Source: Verrucomicrobiaceae bacterium
GTDB lineage: Bacteria > Verrucomicrobiota > Verrucomicrobiia > Verrucomicrobiales > Verrucomicrobiaceae
NCBI GenBank assembly: GCA_029865835.1
Contig: JARXAL010000202.1
Coordinates: 1 to 52,406 of the forward strand
Direction of reading: 5' to 3'
Length of the DNA: 52,406 bases
The stretch's first letter is position 1; each line of letters starts with the position of its first letter. This document shows positions 7,941-16,982 of this stretch, one piece after another. A program made the position numbers and the translations under genes. The notes beneath the pieces were generated by a model that was given only the letters and a program-made list of their open reading frames with translations, did not search any database and was not told the DNA's origin.

Positions 7941-9031
7941 TTTGCGAATTCATCCATGAAAAGACGGGCAATCTTGGAGGTGCCGTGCGTTTCATTCACT
8001 CGTAAAGCTTGCCGTGAACAATCCCCCCAGATCCCGGGGCGTGATATGATTCCGTTCAATACCTCTACCAAGACCCCTGACGCATCGGGGGAACGATGAT
8101 CAAAAATGAATCCATTGGACCCATCCTCGATGAAGTCTTTGAAACAGGCTAGATCGGAAACCAAGGGGATACAGCCCCAGGCCATTGCCTCCAAGGGAGC
8201 CAAGCCGAAGGTTTCGCCCTTTTCCGCCAACGATGGATAAACAAAAACGGTGGCTTTGCGGTAGTATGAATTCAAATCTTCGGTATTGAAAACAGGACCC
8301 ACGAATTCCACATCCATTCCTGAGGCAAGTTGGGTCAACTGACGAAGGTATGCTTCACCGCCACCGCCTTGCGCCGTTTGGTAAGGCCCGACAATCTTCA
8401 GCGGCCAGGGGATTGCCATTTTGCGTATGGCCTGCAAGAGAAGATGGAGGCCCTTTTCCGGGTGAACCCTGCCAACATACAACAGGGTTTGCTCTTTATC
8501 GTGGGGAAGCCCGACCACTTCAGCATGAAAGGGCAGGGGATTTGGCACCATCACGACCCGGTGGTGTTCCGATTTGGAAAGTTCGGCACAGATTGCTTCG
8601 GCAACCGGAGTTGAATTGGCCCGCAGTCGTGCAGCCCGGCCGTAGAACCGCATTTGACCTTTGGGCATCCGCTGGACATCAACAAACATGCGGTGAGCGA
8701 GCTTTTTGCGAGCCAAGATGGGGGCCCAGAAGCTGTTGGTAACCAGAATATCACATTCAGGCACAACATGAAGGGCCCGGCGGGTATAGAGCAGATCAAG
8801 AGCCTTCAGCTTGAGCCCGCCCGAAGGTGTGTCGTAGCCGTCAACTCTGACATGCTCGACGTCCTGAATGAATTCATGTCGGGGTAGGGAGCCCCATGTG
8901 CGGGATATGTGGACCACTTCATGCCCTTGCCTCACGAACTCAGAGCCAAGACCAAACCACATTTTTTCACACGCTCCTCCCAGGTGTGGCGGCACGGGCA
9001 GGAACGCCCCTTGTAAGATACAGATTTTCAA
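7931..9031 (-). CDS. Glycosyltransferase family 4 (GT-B)
   Basis: A 366-residue GT-B enzyme. The N-terminal acceptor domain begins MKICILQGAFLPVPPHLGG. The donor domain contains LLYVGRVHPEKGLHLLLQAI (about 200-220) and the retaining-family EKGETFGLAPLEAMAWGCIPLV, which carries the E-x7-E pair that binds the nucleotide sugar. It probably adds an internal sugar of the repeat unit. It sits nine bases downstream of another GT4 gene, and its end overlaps the acetyltransferase start. Sugar specificity is unknown. Confidence 0.87.
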   Translation of the reverse strand: MKICILQGAFLPVPPHLGGACEKMWFGLGSEFVRQGHEVVHISRTWGSLPRHEFIQDVEHVRVDGYDTPSGGLKLKALDLLYTRRALHVVPECDILVTNSFWAPILARKKLAHRMFVDVQRMPKGQMRFYGRAARLRANSTPVAEAICAELSKSEHHRVVMVPNPLPFHAEVVGLPHDKEQTLLYVGRVHPEKGLHLLLQAIRKMAIPWPLKIVGPYQTAQGGGGEAYLRQLTQLASGMDVEFVGPVFNTEDLNSYYRKATVFVYPSLAEKGETFGLAPLEAMAWGCIPLVSDLACFKDFIEDGSNGFIFDHRSPDASGVLVEVLNGIISRPGIWGDCSRQALRVNETHGTSKIARLFMDEFAKCR

Positions 9032-9040
9032 AGTTCAGCG

Positions 9041-10273
9041 TTAGGACCTTTTTCGGGGATGTCCGAGGGCACCCTCCAATTGATGGGTTGCTTCATTCAT
9101 GGAAAAGCATTTTTGGAAACAATGGGCAGGATCGCGCAATACCATTTCATCTGCTAGAAACCGCTGGAGCATGTCCCTCGTTCCTTCTTCTGGATTCTTG
9201 GCAACCAAACCCGCTTGTTCGGACTCGATCTCCCTCCAGATATTTACTTTATTTGAGATGAGCACCGGTTTCCCGCAAGCCAGCGCCTCCACTACTGCGA
9301 TCCCGAAATTTTCCTGATGGCTTGGCAGGACGAAAGCATCACAACCGTAGAACGCGCCCCATTTGGCATTGTCACGGAGCATGCCGGGGAAGAGGATGCG
9401 TGGGGAGAAGTGATCTGAAATGGATGGAAGGGGAGCAACCAGCTCATTGGCGAGCCTTTGCATTTCAGCCGCGTAGGCGGAGTCTAGGGGGCCGGCGATG
9501 ACGAGTGCGGGGACGGATTTCGGGTGATCGGAGGAAGCTGAGGAGAGGGAACCCGCGAGTTGCGCATAGGCGCGGATAAGAAGATCAACGCCTTTCTTGG
9601 GGTGGATCCGGCTGAGGAAAAGAAGATAGGGCCCGTCGCCAAGATCAGGGCAGGCATGGAGGAATGCCTCCCTCATCTCCTCTCTGAAAGCAGGGGGTTC
9701 CTCCACCCCGAGGCCCACCACGGATTCCTGTTTCGGCCGATAAGGGTGGAATGGCTGGCGGGCCAGGAGCATTTCCTCCTCGCAGGTGAAAAGTAGACCC
9801 GTGGCGTCGTTGACGACCTTGTGCTCTATGAATTTCCAGTAGATCCAGTTTCTGAAGGCTTTCACCCTTCGTGAAGGATCGCGTTGGAAGTAGGGGTCGA
9901 GCATGCCGTGGGGCATCACATGAAGGGATGGGAGCGGGGTGTTTCCCCTGCACTTCAAGGTGCGCATTGCTTTTGCCGCCGCATGGGATGGATAAAGCCA
10001 CAAGCCATGGACGATGACTGAATCGAAACGGCCGAGATTCTCAAGCAGCCAGGGAAAGAGTCCTTTGCCGTAGCACCAAGGCCCGCCGGTTGGACCGAGG
10101 GCGTGGACCGTGAAGGGTTCACTGGCGAGGTAATCGGCCCTGGGGTCGTCCAGACAGGCGACTTCGTTGTGGTGATCTCCGGCAAGGACCAGTCCCTGGA
10201 TGATGGTGCGTATGGCCTGGCAAACTCCACCTTGCCTGGGATCCATTCCCGCGACGACGTGAAGGATTCTCAT
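9041..10273 (-). CDS. Glycosyltransferase family 4 (GT-B)
   Basis: 410 residues. The start MRILHVVAGMDPRQGGVCQAI has the GG loop typical of WcaI/WcaC-like GT4 enzymes of exopolysaccharide loci. The C-terminal domain shows YLLFLSRIHPKKGVDLLIRA (about 215-235) and LPSHQENFGIAVVEALACGKP with the EN-FG-E donor-binding signature. The ATG overlaps the stop of the acyltransferase gene upstream by four bases, indicating translational coupling. It acts in the cytoplasm on the growing lipid-linked oligosaccharide; donor unknown. Confidence 0.87.
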   Translation of the reverse strand: MRILHVVAGMDPRQGGVCQAIRTIIQGLVLAGDHHNEVACLDDPRADYLASEPFTVHALGPTGGPWCYGKGLFPWLLENLGRFDSVIVHGLWLYPSHAAAKAMRTLKCRGNTPLPSLHVMPHGMLDPYFQRDPSRRVKAFRNWIYWKFIEHKVVNDATGLLFTCEEEMLLARQPFHPYRPKQESVVGLGVEEPPAFREEMREAFLHACPDLGDGPYLLFLSRIHPKKGVDLLIRAYAQLAGSLSSASSDHPKSVPALVIAGPLDSAYAAEMQRLANELVAPLPSISDHFSPRILFPGMLRDNAKWGAFYGCDAFVLPSHQENFGIAVVEALACGKPVLISNKVNIWREIESEQAGLVAKNPEEGTRDMLQRFLADEMVLRDPAHCFQKCFSMNEATHQLEGALGHPRKRS

Positions 10274-11361
10274 GGAACGGCGCTCGGGGATGCGACCACC
10301 GGCGTTCCGGTGGGTTTGCGGCGGTTCACGAATTTTTTCTCAACGAAGATGTAGTAGAGCCATCCCGCGCCGATGGCCACCAGCCAGGTGGCGACGAGGC
10401 AGAGAATCCCTAGCAGTGGATGGGCCGCCATCTGCCTCGCCCCGAAGACGGACATGGCAACGATGCCGAAGCCGTGGACTAAGTAAATCGAGTAAGATCG
10501 GATACCCATGAATCTGAAGACCGGATTGTTGATGGCCTTGTAGGCGATCGTGCCCTGGCCCGCAGATTCAAGGGTGACGGAAAAGACCATGACGAGCGCG
10601 ATGCACCAGCCATAGCGCTCCGAGACGATAAGCAGCAAGCAGGCGAGGACCGCGGGAAGGAAATGCGGCAGCCGTTGCAGCGGGCTCAGCGTGGCCATCG
10701 AGCTGCGGTGGATGGCGATCCATGCCAGCGCCGCACCGAGCGCGAAGTGATTCACGTAGTTGGGGAAGAAGATGAACCAGGTGCCGGACGCCAGCGGCAC
10801 ATGGCCCGTATCGTAGAGGAATTTGACGGTGATCGATGCAAGGACCAGCAGGCCGCCGACCAATCTTCCCGCCAGTTTCGAATATTTGCGGAGGAGGAGG
10901 ACAAGCCCGACGACGACGTAGAACTGCATTTCCACACACAGGGACCAGAACGCCGGATTGACCACGGTGATGTCGCCCATGACCACCTGGAGCAGCGTGG
11001 TGTTGAAGAAGATCATCTGGCCGATCTCCCAGGCCGGAAGCGTTCGTCCCTTGAGCGACTCGATGAGGACGACCTTGAGGAAAAACAATACGACCGCGAT
11101 GATATAGGGCGGATAGATCCGGTGGAACCTGCGGGCGAAGAAGATCTTCCAATCGGTGGGCTTGCCGGCGAAGGACGAATAGAAGATCCCGTAGCAGATG
11201 CAGAATCCGCTGACGGCGAAAAACAGCGGGACGGCCATCGCCCCGAAAAACTGATAGATGGGCAGCTTGCCGGTGTAGAAGCCGAAAGTGTGCAAGACGA
11301 GCACGTTGATGATGGCAATGCCCTTGAGAGCGTCCATGATCCGGATGTCTTTCGAGGGCAT
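10270..11361 (-). CDS. Acyltransferase family 3 (OafA/YrhL-like) membrane protein
   Basis: 363 residues, about ten transmembrane helices. The start KDIRIMDALKGIAIINVLVLHTFGF contains the conserved R-x-D-x-L-K-G and membrane His of the acyltransferase_3 family, and FFARRFHRIYPPYIIAVVLF near 90-110 matches the R-R-x-x-R-I-x-P motif. Such proteins O-acetylate or O-acylate surface polysaccharide sugars at the membrane. It is the last of three adjacent acyltransferase_3 genes in transcription order and overlaps the following GT4 by four bases. Substrate position is unknown. Confidence 0.88.
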   Translation of the reverse strand: MPSKDIRIMDALKGIAIINVLVLHTFGFYTGKLPIYQFFGAMAVPLFFAVSGFCICYGIFYSSFAGKPTDWKIFFARRFHRIYPPYIIAVVLFFLKVVLIESLKGRTLPAWEIGQMIFFNTTLLQVVMGDITVVNPAFWSLCVEMQFYVVVGLVLLLRKYSKLAGRLVGGLLVLASITVKFLYDTGHVPLASGTWFIFFPNYVNHFALGAALAWIAIHRSSMATLSPLQRLPHFLPAVLACLLLIVSERYGWCIALVMVFSVTLESAGQGTIAYKAINNPVFRFMGIRSYSIYLVHGFGIVAMSVFGARQMAAHPLLGILCLVATWLVAIGAGWLYYIFVEKKFVNRRKPTGTPVVASPSAVP

Positions 11362-11389
11362 GATGATCTTGAAAATGATGGATCGAGGC

Positions 11390-12416
11390 TCAGGATTTTC
11401 CGAGCATCCACCCGCAGTGCAGCCGCTTGATGAGCTGGGAGGTTGCGAGGCAGGCGGGAAGGACGATCAGAACGAGGATGAAGGAGAGCGGCAGCGGAGG
11501 AAATCCGGCGAATGCCGGAGCGAATGGATTGCGTGGAGATCGGATTGCGATCGTGAACAGCGGATTGAGGACGAAGATGCCCATGGTGTGTGGGGCGATG
11601 ATTTTAACCGTCTTCGACACCCAGGGAATGTTTCCGATGCTGAATTGCGTTTTGGAAAGAAAGGCGAGTGTGACGATGCCCTGAACCGAGAAACACGGCC
11701 GGACGGAGGTAGGGGTCCGACCTGATCCACGCATCCGACAGCAGGTGGTTTTCCAAGGGAAGCAGGAGCACCAGCGGCAGGGTCCATGCGGGTATGACGG
11801 GAATCTTTCCGCGGGCGGCGAGAATGCCGATGATGCCGTAGGCGAACCAGTAGGGGGCGGGTCTTAGCGAGAGGCTCTGCAGGGCGGGCGGGCTCGTTTC
11901 GGGAAAATAGCCGAGCCAGATGAAGAGCGGGACGGTTGCAAGGATGGTGCCATAGGCGGTCCATCGGTTCCCCGCCAGCTTCTGCAGCAATGGGAAGAGC
12001 AGGATCATCTGGAAGAGGATGATGAAGAAATATTGGCCAGCCCAGCCAAAGCCGCTGAAATGGGTGGTGAGTAGAGTGGAAGGCGTTAATTTGGACCAAT
12101 TGGCTTCGATCAGGAAGTAAAGCACTGACCAGAAGAAGAATGGGATCAGCAGGGATCGGATGCGCGAGGTATGATAGCGCAAGCCTTCGCTGGAGCGGGA
12201 GGAGAGCTCAGTGAAGTAGGCGAAGAGGATGATGAAGGCGGGAACGCAGAAGCGGCAGAAGGATTGGATGTCTGGAATCAGGGACGGGTCTGCCGATAAT
12301 CTGCTTGAGACATGGACGTAGACAACGCCTATGATCGAAATCACCTTCAACAGGTCGGCGTTCCAATGCCTGGAGGATTTCTGCGGACTGGTAGAGCCAG
12401 TGGGAGGGGTGGGCAC
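11390..12416 (-). pseudogene. Acyltransferase family 3 gene split by a frameshift
   Basis: Two overlapping frames together encode one acyltransferase_3-like membrane protein. The upstream frame (ORF 11604-12530) carries HWNADLLKVISIIGVVYVHVSS, RIRSLLIPFFFWSVLYFLIE and later membrane helices, then loses sense after IRSDP. The downstream frame (ORF 11390-11734) resumes with FSVQGIVTLAFLSKTQFSIG and further helices. A one-base insertion in the CCCC run near 11721-11727 (minus strand GACCCCTAC) would explain it: removing one C joins the frames. The ORF's first Met at 12530 lies inside the neighbouring gene, so I take the GTG at 12416 (VPTPPTGS) as the likely start. It is either a true inactivation or a sequencing error in a short homopolymer. 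Confidence 0.7.
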
Positions 12417-12432
12417 GTTCTGAAAAGGAGAA

Positions 12433-13491
12433 TCAGGTTGGGGTGGGGATCTTTGCCGTGTTCCTGAATAGGGAAGCGAGGAACCTGGAGGCCTTGTGGG
12501 ACGGCTTTTCCACCAGCAGGTAGAAGACATAGGAAGCCGTCAGGATGAAGATCATCTTGAGTCCCCAATCAGCCAGATATCCGAACGCTGGGAGCTTGAG
12601 TGCCATGAAAACATGGAAGGCCGACATGTGAATCAGATAAAGCGAATAGCGCCATCCGCCGGCCCATTCGTTCACCGTCAGAGGCGTTCTGGCGGAGTAG
12701 AACAGGATTTCCTCCTTGATCCAGAAATAGCCGTATATCGCGAAGACATTGAGCGTCCAATACTGGCCTATAATATTCTGGAGAGCTAGGTTGTGGAGCA
12801 CCGCACCGATGGCAATGCCTCCTAATCTCCAGGCCCAGATGGCCGGAATCGTCGAAACGGGGATAGTGGAGAGGGTTGACATTTTTTCCGCCAGCAAGAC
12901 GCCAAGTAGCCAGCAAGGAAGTCCCAGAACCCATGAACTGACATAAGCGCCGCCGATGGCCACGTAGTTTGTGCTTCCGATTGGAACGGTAGTCGCGATG
13001 AGGACGGCAGGGATGTAAGCCGCCATACACATAGCTTTCCAGGAGAAGCGCTGGCTGAGCTGGCGGAGGATCGGGTAGAGCGAGTAGTAGATCATCTCCG
13101 CGACGAGCGACCAAGCAGGCACTCCTGAGAACCAGTCTCCGTTGTCTTTCCAGGCCCCCGAAAGCCGAGCGATCAGCAGTGCGAGGAACATTGGGATCAG
13201 AACCCGGGCGAATCTTCTCACCAGGAAAGAACGCAACTCGAAGATCTGATACCCAGCTCTGAAAGGATAGTGGATGCAGAATCCAGAGATGATGAAGAAC
13301 AGGATGACGGCGGCAGGCCCGTTGATGCTGCCACTGTAGAAGCCATTCACGGACCATGCGATTTTATTGGCGGGGTCACCACCCGCAGTCAGTGGGAAGG
13401 CCCCGCAGTGGGTCATCACAACCCAGAATGCTGCATAGAATCTCAGTGTATCCAGGCCCTGGATGTGTTTTCCCAAAGAGTTGGCCATCAT
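12433..13491 (-). CDS. Acyltransferase family 3 membrane protein
   Basis: 352 residues with about ten transmembrane segments. IQGLDTLRFYAAFWVVMTHCG holds the conserved L-D-x-L-R and membrane His. FFIISGFCIHYPFR and RSFLVRRFARVLIPMFLALL match the SGF and R-R-x-x-R-x-x-P motifs of the family. It is predicted to O-acylate the exported polysaccharide or its lipid-linked unit. It lies 18 bases after the GT4 gene and immediately before the frameshifted acyltransferase. Start M1 or M2 (adjacent ATGs) cannot be separated. Confidence 0.88.
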   Translation of the reverse strand: MMANSLGKHIQGLDTLRFYAAFWVVMTHCGAFPLTAGGDPANKIAWSVNGFYSGSINGPAAVILFFIISGFCIHYPFRAGYQIFELRSFLVRRFARVLIPMFLALLIARLSGAWKDNGDWFSGVPAWSLVAEMIYYSLYPILRQLSQRFSWKAMCMAAYIPAVLIATTVPIGSTNYVAIGGAYVSSWVLGLPCWLLGVLLAEKMSTLSTIPVSTIPAIWAWRLGGIAIGAVLHNLALQNIIGQYWTLNVFAIYGYFWIKEEILFYSARTPLTVNEWAGGWRYSLYLIHMSAFHVFMALKLPAFGYLADWGLKMIFILTASYVFYLLVEKPSHKASRFLASLFRNTAKIPTPT

Positions 13492-13509
13492 ATCGAAGAT
13501 GAAAAAAAT

Positions 13510-14670
13510 TCAAGAATTGAGGGCTGCTGCATACAGGCGCTCCACCTCGTCCAAACAAAGTCCTGCTCGGAAACGTTCAGCATTTGAGATGCCGTTTATG
13601 ATTCGTTCCTGGCGTTCCTGCGGGCTCAGGGTGAGGAGTTGCTCAAGAGCCCGGGCGGCCTTGGGAGCCCAATCCCGGGGAGGACCGCTGACGGGGATCA
13701 ACGAGGCCGCGCCGCCGGCGACTTCTGTCATCGGGGGGCGGTCGGTGGTGACGACCGGGCAGCCCGATGCCATGGCTTCGGCGATCGGCCAGCCGAAGCC
13801 TTCTTCGAGTGAAGGGAAAAGAAACACACTGGCCGCCTGGTAGGCAAGCCGCAGTGTGGCATCGTCCGCGGCCTGGATGAAATGGATCTCGGCCTTGAAC
13901 GGGGAGTTTGCCTGGAGATCCAGCATTTCCGGCGAAGGTGCTTCCCCGATCATCAGCACCGGCAGTGGCGATGTGGCGGGCAAGGCGCGCCATGCGTGGT
14001 AGAGATGCAATACTCCGGGACGGTTCTTGTACCAGAGATTCCCACCCACATGGAGCAAGAAGCCGCTGGCAAGATCGAGCCCGAGCTTTTCCGAAAGGGC
14101 TTTTCTGGTGGTGATAGGATCGGCGGCCGGGGCGAAGGATTGGTTCAGGCCGTTGTAGACGACATGAGAGAAGTCCGGCGATTTGCCGAGGAATTCGTGG
14201 AGATCTCGGCGGGTGTTTTCGGAAACAGAGATGAAATTCCGGCCCTTGGAATACCCCCAGCGGATGAAGGCCTGATAAATCTGTCCGGACCACGACGTCG
14301 GATTTTCCGGAAATCCACCGCGCGCCGAGCGTTGTGCAAGAAAGTCGTGGCAATGGATCACATGAGGAAGTTTCGCAACCAAGGGAACCCACGGTCCCAG
14401 TGCTTGGTCCGCGAAAACGTAGAGCGTGTCCGTCGGCTGCGACCGGAGCCGGAGCTTCACCGCCAGTGGGAACAATAGGAACTGATCGATGTAGGCCAGC
14501 CACTTTTTCAAGGAGCGTGGTGCGGGCAGTCCGAAAAAATATTTGCGCGCCGTCCACTGTTCCACGGTGTGGCCACGAGCCCGCATGCCTTCTGTTAGCA
14601 TGTTCGCAAAGCGCGGCATGCTCTGTGAACCGAGAAAGGGAGGATGGGTGAATAGGACGATCTTCATCAA
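13510..14670 (-). CDS. Glycosyltransferase family 4 (GT-B)
   Basis: 386 residues. The N-terminal domain opens MMKIVLFTHPPFLGSQSMPRF and includes HVIHCHDFLAQRS near 120-135. The C-terminal donor domain shows FLLHVGGNLWYKNRPGVLHL (about 220-240) and LFPSLEEGFGWPIAEAMASG, the E-x-GFG-x-x-x-x-E signature of mannosyl/rhamnosyl-type GT4 enzymes. Its ATG overlaps the stop of the upstream GT4 by four bases (ATGA), so translation is coupled. It probably adds one internal sugar to the repeat unit; donor unknown. Confidence 0.88.
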   Translation of the reverse strand: MMKIVLFTHPPFLGSQSMPRFANMLTEGMRARGHTVEQWTARKYFFGLPAPRSLKKWLAYIDQFLLFPLAVKLRLRSQPTDTLYVFADQALGPWVPLVAKLPHVIHCHDFLAQRSARGGFPENPTSWSGQIYQAFIRWGYSKGRNFISVSENTRRDLHEFLGKSPDFSHVVYNGLNQSFAPAADPITTRKALSEKLGLDLASGFLLHVGGNLWYKNRPGVLHLYHAWRALPATSPLPVLMIGEAPSPEMLDLQANSPFKAEIHFIQAADDATLRLAYQAASVFLFPSLEEGFGWPIAEAMASGCPVVTTDRPPMTEVAGGAASLIPVSGPPRDWAPKAARALEQLLTLSPQERQERIINGISNAERFRAGLCLDEVERLYAAALNS

Positions 14671-15875
14671 TGCGTTTTGGGACCAACAGTGGCCCGAAGA
14701 ACCAAGGCTTCAAAAATCTCGCAGAACGCGGACTCAGTATATTCTGACGCCCGTGTACGGGCGTTCTTTGCACAGGTTTTGAGATTTGCGGGATTGTCCA
14801 GGAAGCCTTTTATCACCCTCGCCATGTCTTCAATATCACCGCAGCGAAACACGCTGCCCGCAGGAGGAGCAGCCATCCAGTCAGGATAAGATCCAGTGTG
14901 ATTTGAAAGCACAAGCGCCAGTCCGGAGATCGCGGCCTCAAGAATGGAATAAGGCCAAGGATCAAGTGCGGACGGATGTAAGAGGAAATCCGCTGCTTGA
15001 AGAATGTCGGGAATCTCACTCTGGTTCTTGAATCCAAGAAATTGAACCTTATCCCCGGCCCCCAGTTCGATCGCTCGCTTTGAAAGAGCCTGCTCGAGTT
15101 CCCCAGAACCCAGGAACCAAAGTTTAAAGTTCCGGTCCTTGAGTTTCACAAGCACTTCAAGCGCATCCATAGGCCGTTTGCGATCAATCAGCTTGCCATT
15201 GACAACTGCTACAATGTCAGCCTTTTGCGCGTTTAGTTTAGCGCGGTATACATCGCGATCGGACGATGTTTCAAAGATCTGCTTTCGATAGACCTCGGAA
15301 TCGGGAACGCATGGAACCCACTCAAGTTGAGGTTCAGACGCGCCGTTTTGTTGCCAGAAAATTTTGTTCTCCCGTCCCTGGAAAGTAACTTTGTCAGCCC
15401 TAGTTGTCATGAACGCCGCGATTTTTTTTCGGATGCCGGACTTAAGCGCATTTTTCTTGACCAAGGTATCTCCATCGCAACGTAACGCGAATGGCTTTCG
15501 ATGGCTTCTTGCCCATAAAAATGCCTGCCAGGCAATGGCATCGGTATAGCCGTTGATATAAAGATAGTCCGGTTGCCATTTATCCAGTTCCGAAGCCAAG
15601 GAGCTTGAATAGCTTTTGAGAAATCCGGGCAACGGCTTGTCTTGGGGCGATTGAAGGAAATGTTCAGGAAAGGAAGTTAGAGTCCGATTGTCCCAATCTA
15701 TCATTTTTCCAAACTCTTTGTCGTTGATCGAGCCCGTAGCGCATCCAAGAAAGAGGGAAATCTCAATGTTGCCTCGCTGGTGAAGCAAATCTATGAGGTT
15801 AACAAAGTACTGGATGCGATGGGTAAGAATCCATGCAACCCTCGGCTTACGCAGGTGCCCGTTTTTTGATGCCAT
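14667..15875 (-). CDS. Glycosyltransferase family 4 (GT-B)
   Basis: About 402 residues from the ATG at 15875 (MASKNGHLRKPRVAWIL). The track's earlier Met at 15929 lies inside the upstream gene, whose stop at 15880-15882 is five bases away, so the later start fits better. The fold shows RVAWILTHRIQYFVNLIDLL at the N-terminus, DIVAVVNGKLIDRKRPMDAL and KLWFLGSGELEQAL in the donor domain, then LLHPSALDPWPYSILEAAIS carrying the terminal Glu of the E-x7-E pair. The pattern resembles WcaL/EpsD-type GT4 enzymes. An A8 run (T8 on the plus strand near 15422) is present. Donor unknown. Confidence 0.84.
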   Translation of the reverse strand: MASKNGHLRKPRVAWILTHRIQYFVNLIDLLHQRGNIEISLFLGCATGSINDKEFGKMIDWDNRTLTSFPEHFLQSPQDKPLPGFLKSYSSSLASELDKWQPDYLYINGYTDAIAWQAFLWARSHRKPFALRCDGDTLVKKNALKSGIRKKIAAFMTTRADKVTFQGRENKIFWQQNGASEPQLEWVPCVPDSEVYRKQIFETSSDRDVYRAKLNAQKADIVAVVNGKLIDRKRPMDALEVLVKLKDRNFKLWFLGSGELEQALSKRAIELGAGDKVQFLGFKNQSEIPDILQAADFLLHPSALDPWPYSILEAAISGLALVLSNHTGSYPDWMAAPPAGSVFRCGDIEDMARVIKGFLDNPANLKTCAKNARTRASEYTESAFCEIFEALVLRATVGPKTH

Positions 15876-15879
15876 TTGT

Positions 15880-16926
15880 TTAACTTTCGGTAAAGATGCT
15901 ATCGAGTATCTGCCTGCAAACGTCTTCATTTCCCACTTTGAGCGCCCTTACTTTTGCCATCCCTCCTTGCAGTATGGATATCCTGAGTCCTTCGTTAGCG
16001 ATCAAACGTGTGCATTGCCGCAGGCATTCTTTCGGGGTTTCCCAAAAAACGGCCTCTTTGTCTTCTTTGTAGAGTTCCAGATGTTCTGGAGTTCTCTCGG
16101 CACATAAAAGTCCACCTGCGTAAGGAATCTCAACGGATCTTCGGGTGTGCTGATCCCTGTTTCCATGAGAAAGAAGACCGAGTGAAATTTTTGCACCTGC
16201 GATCGCATTGACATAATCCCGGCCAGAAATCGCTCTGCCTTGCCAACAGTGCTTGAGAAGATCCTCGTCATTGCATTTTTGCCAATGATCGCCCCAGATC
16301 TTCACGTTCAGACTAGCTTCATGTAGTTGGCGCAGAATGACGTGGCGGTTCTCGTGACGCATCCATGACCCGACGAAAGTGACATCAGACTGAAACCTTT
16401 CGGGAACGGGTTTGTCAGGAGAAGGAGGAGAATGAATAATCTCATCATAACTCATCCAGACCCGCAGGGTTTTTCTGGCACCGCGCTGCTGCATTTCTGT
16501 TTCAGTCGGTCGGCGGCGGGTCACGCAGAGATCATAGGAGGGAATCGCTCCAAGGAGTGTGCTCCAAAGTCCGCGGTCTCGGGAGCCGGTGGGATCATCA
16601 TTGTTATAGAGCACCACGGGGCAGCCGAGTTCCCTCAACGCTTGGACGAAATCCTTGGAGAAATGCTCGCCGGAATTCACCCAGCAGAGGTCTGGTTTAG
16701 CGGGCAGTTTGTTCAGTATCCCCACAAGCCAAGATCGCAAGGCCCTATTGGCAAAACGGAAGCCGGTCCGGTAGTTGATGCGTGAAACCCACTTGTTGGA
16801 ATGGATTCCGAAGAGCGCCGTGGCAGGGTTGCGGATCACCACCTGATGCCCTAACCGTTCCAAGGCTTGCGCACGATGGAAACAGGTGCTGCTGCCGCTA
16901 TCATCGCCGAAATAGAGGACAGTCAT
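15880..16926 (-). CDS. CgeB-like glycosyltransferase
   Basis: 348 residues with the CgeB/Glyco_trans_1_2 pattern. MTVLYFGDDSGSSTCFHRAQAL forms the first Rossmann strand, VVLYNNDDPTGSRD sits near 105-118, and SYDLCVTRRRPTETEMQQRG precedes the donor domain. The donor half has DVTFVGSWMRHENRHVILRQ and SVEIPYAGGLLCAERTPEHL, with the conserved R...E-x-P/A-x-G-G block. These are GT-B proteins found in surface-glycan and spore-coat loci. The gene is followed five bases later by a GT4 gene and lies 56 bases after the polymerase-like gene. Family good; sugar unknown. Confidence 0.82.
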   Translation of the reverse strand: MTVLYFGDDSGSSTCFHRAQALERLGHQVVIRNPATALFGIHSNKWVSRINYRTGFRFANRALRSWLVGILNKLPAKPDLCWVNSGEHFSKDFVQALRELGCPVVLYNNDDPTGSRDRGLWSTLLGAIPSYDLCVTRRRPTETEMQQRGARKTLRVWMSYDEIIHSPPSPDKPVPERFQSDVTFVGSWMRHENRHVILRQLHEASLNVKIWGDHWQKCNDEDLLKHCWQGRAISGRDYVNAIAGAKISLGLLSHGNRDQHTRRSVEIPYAGGLLCAERTPEHLELYKEDKEAVFWETPKECLRQCTRLIANEGLRISILQGGMAKVRALKVGNEDVCRQILDSIFTES

Positions 16927-16982
16927 GACAATTCGAGGGTTTTCTCTTCAACTACACCTCCTTCTCGGACGCGTGTTGGAAA

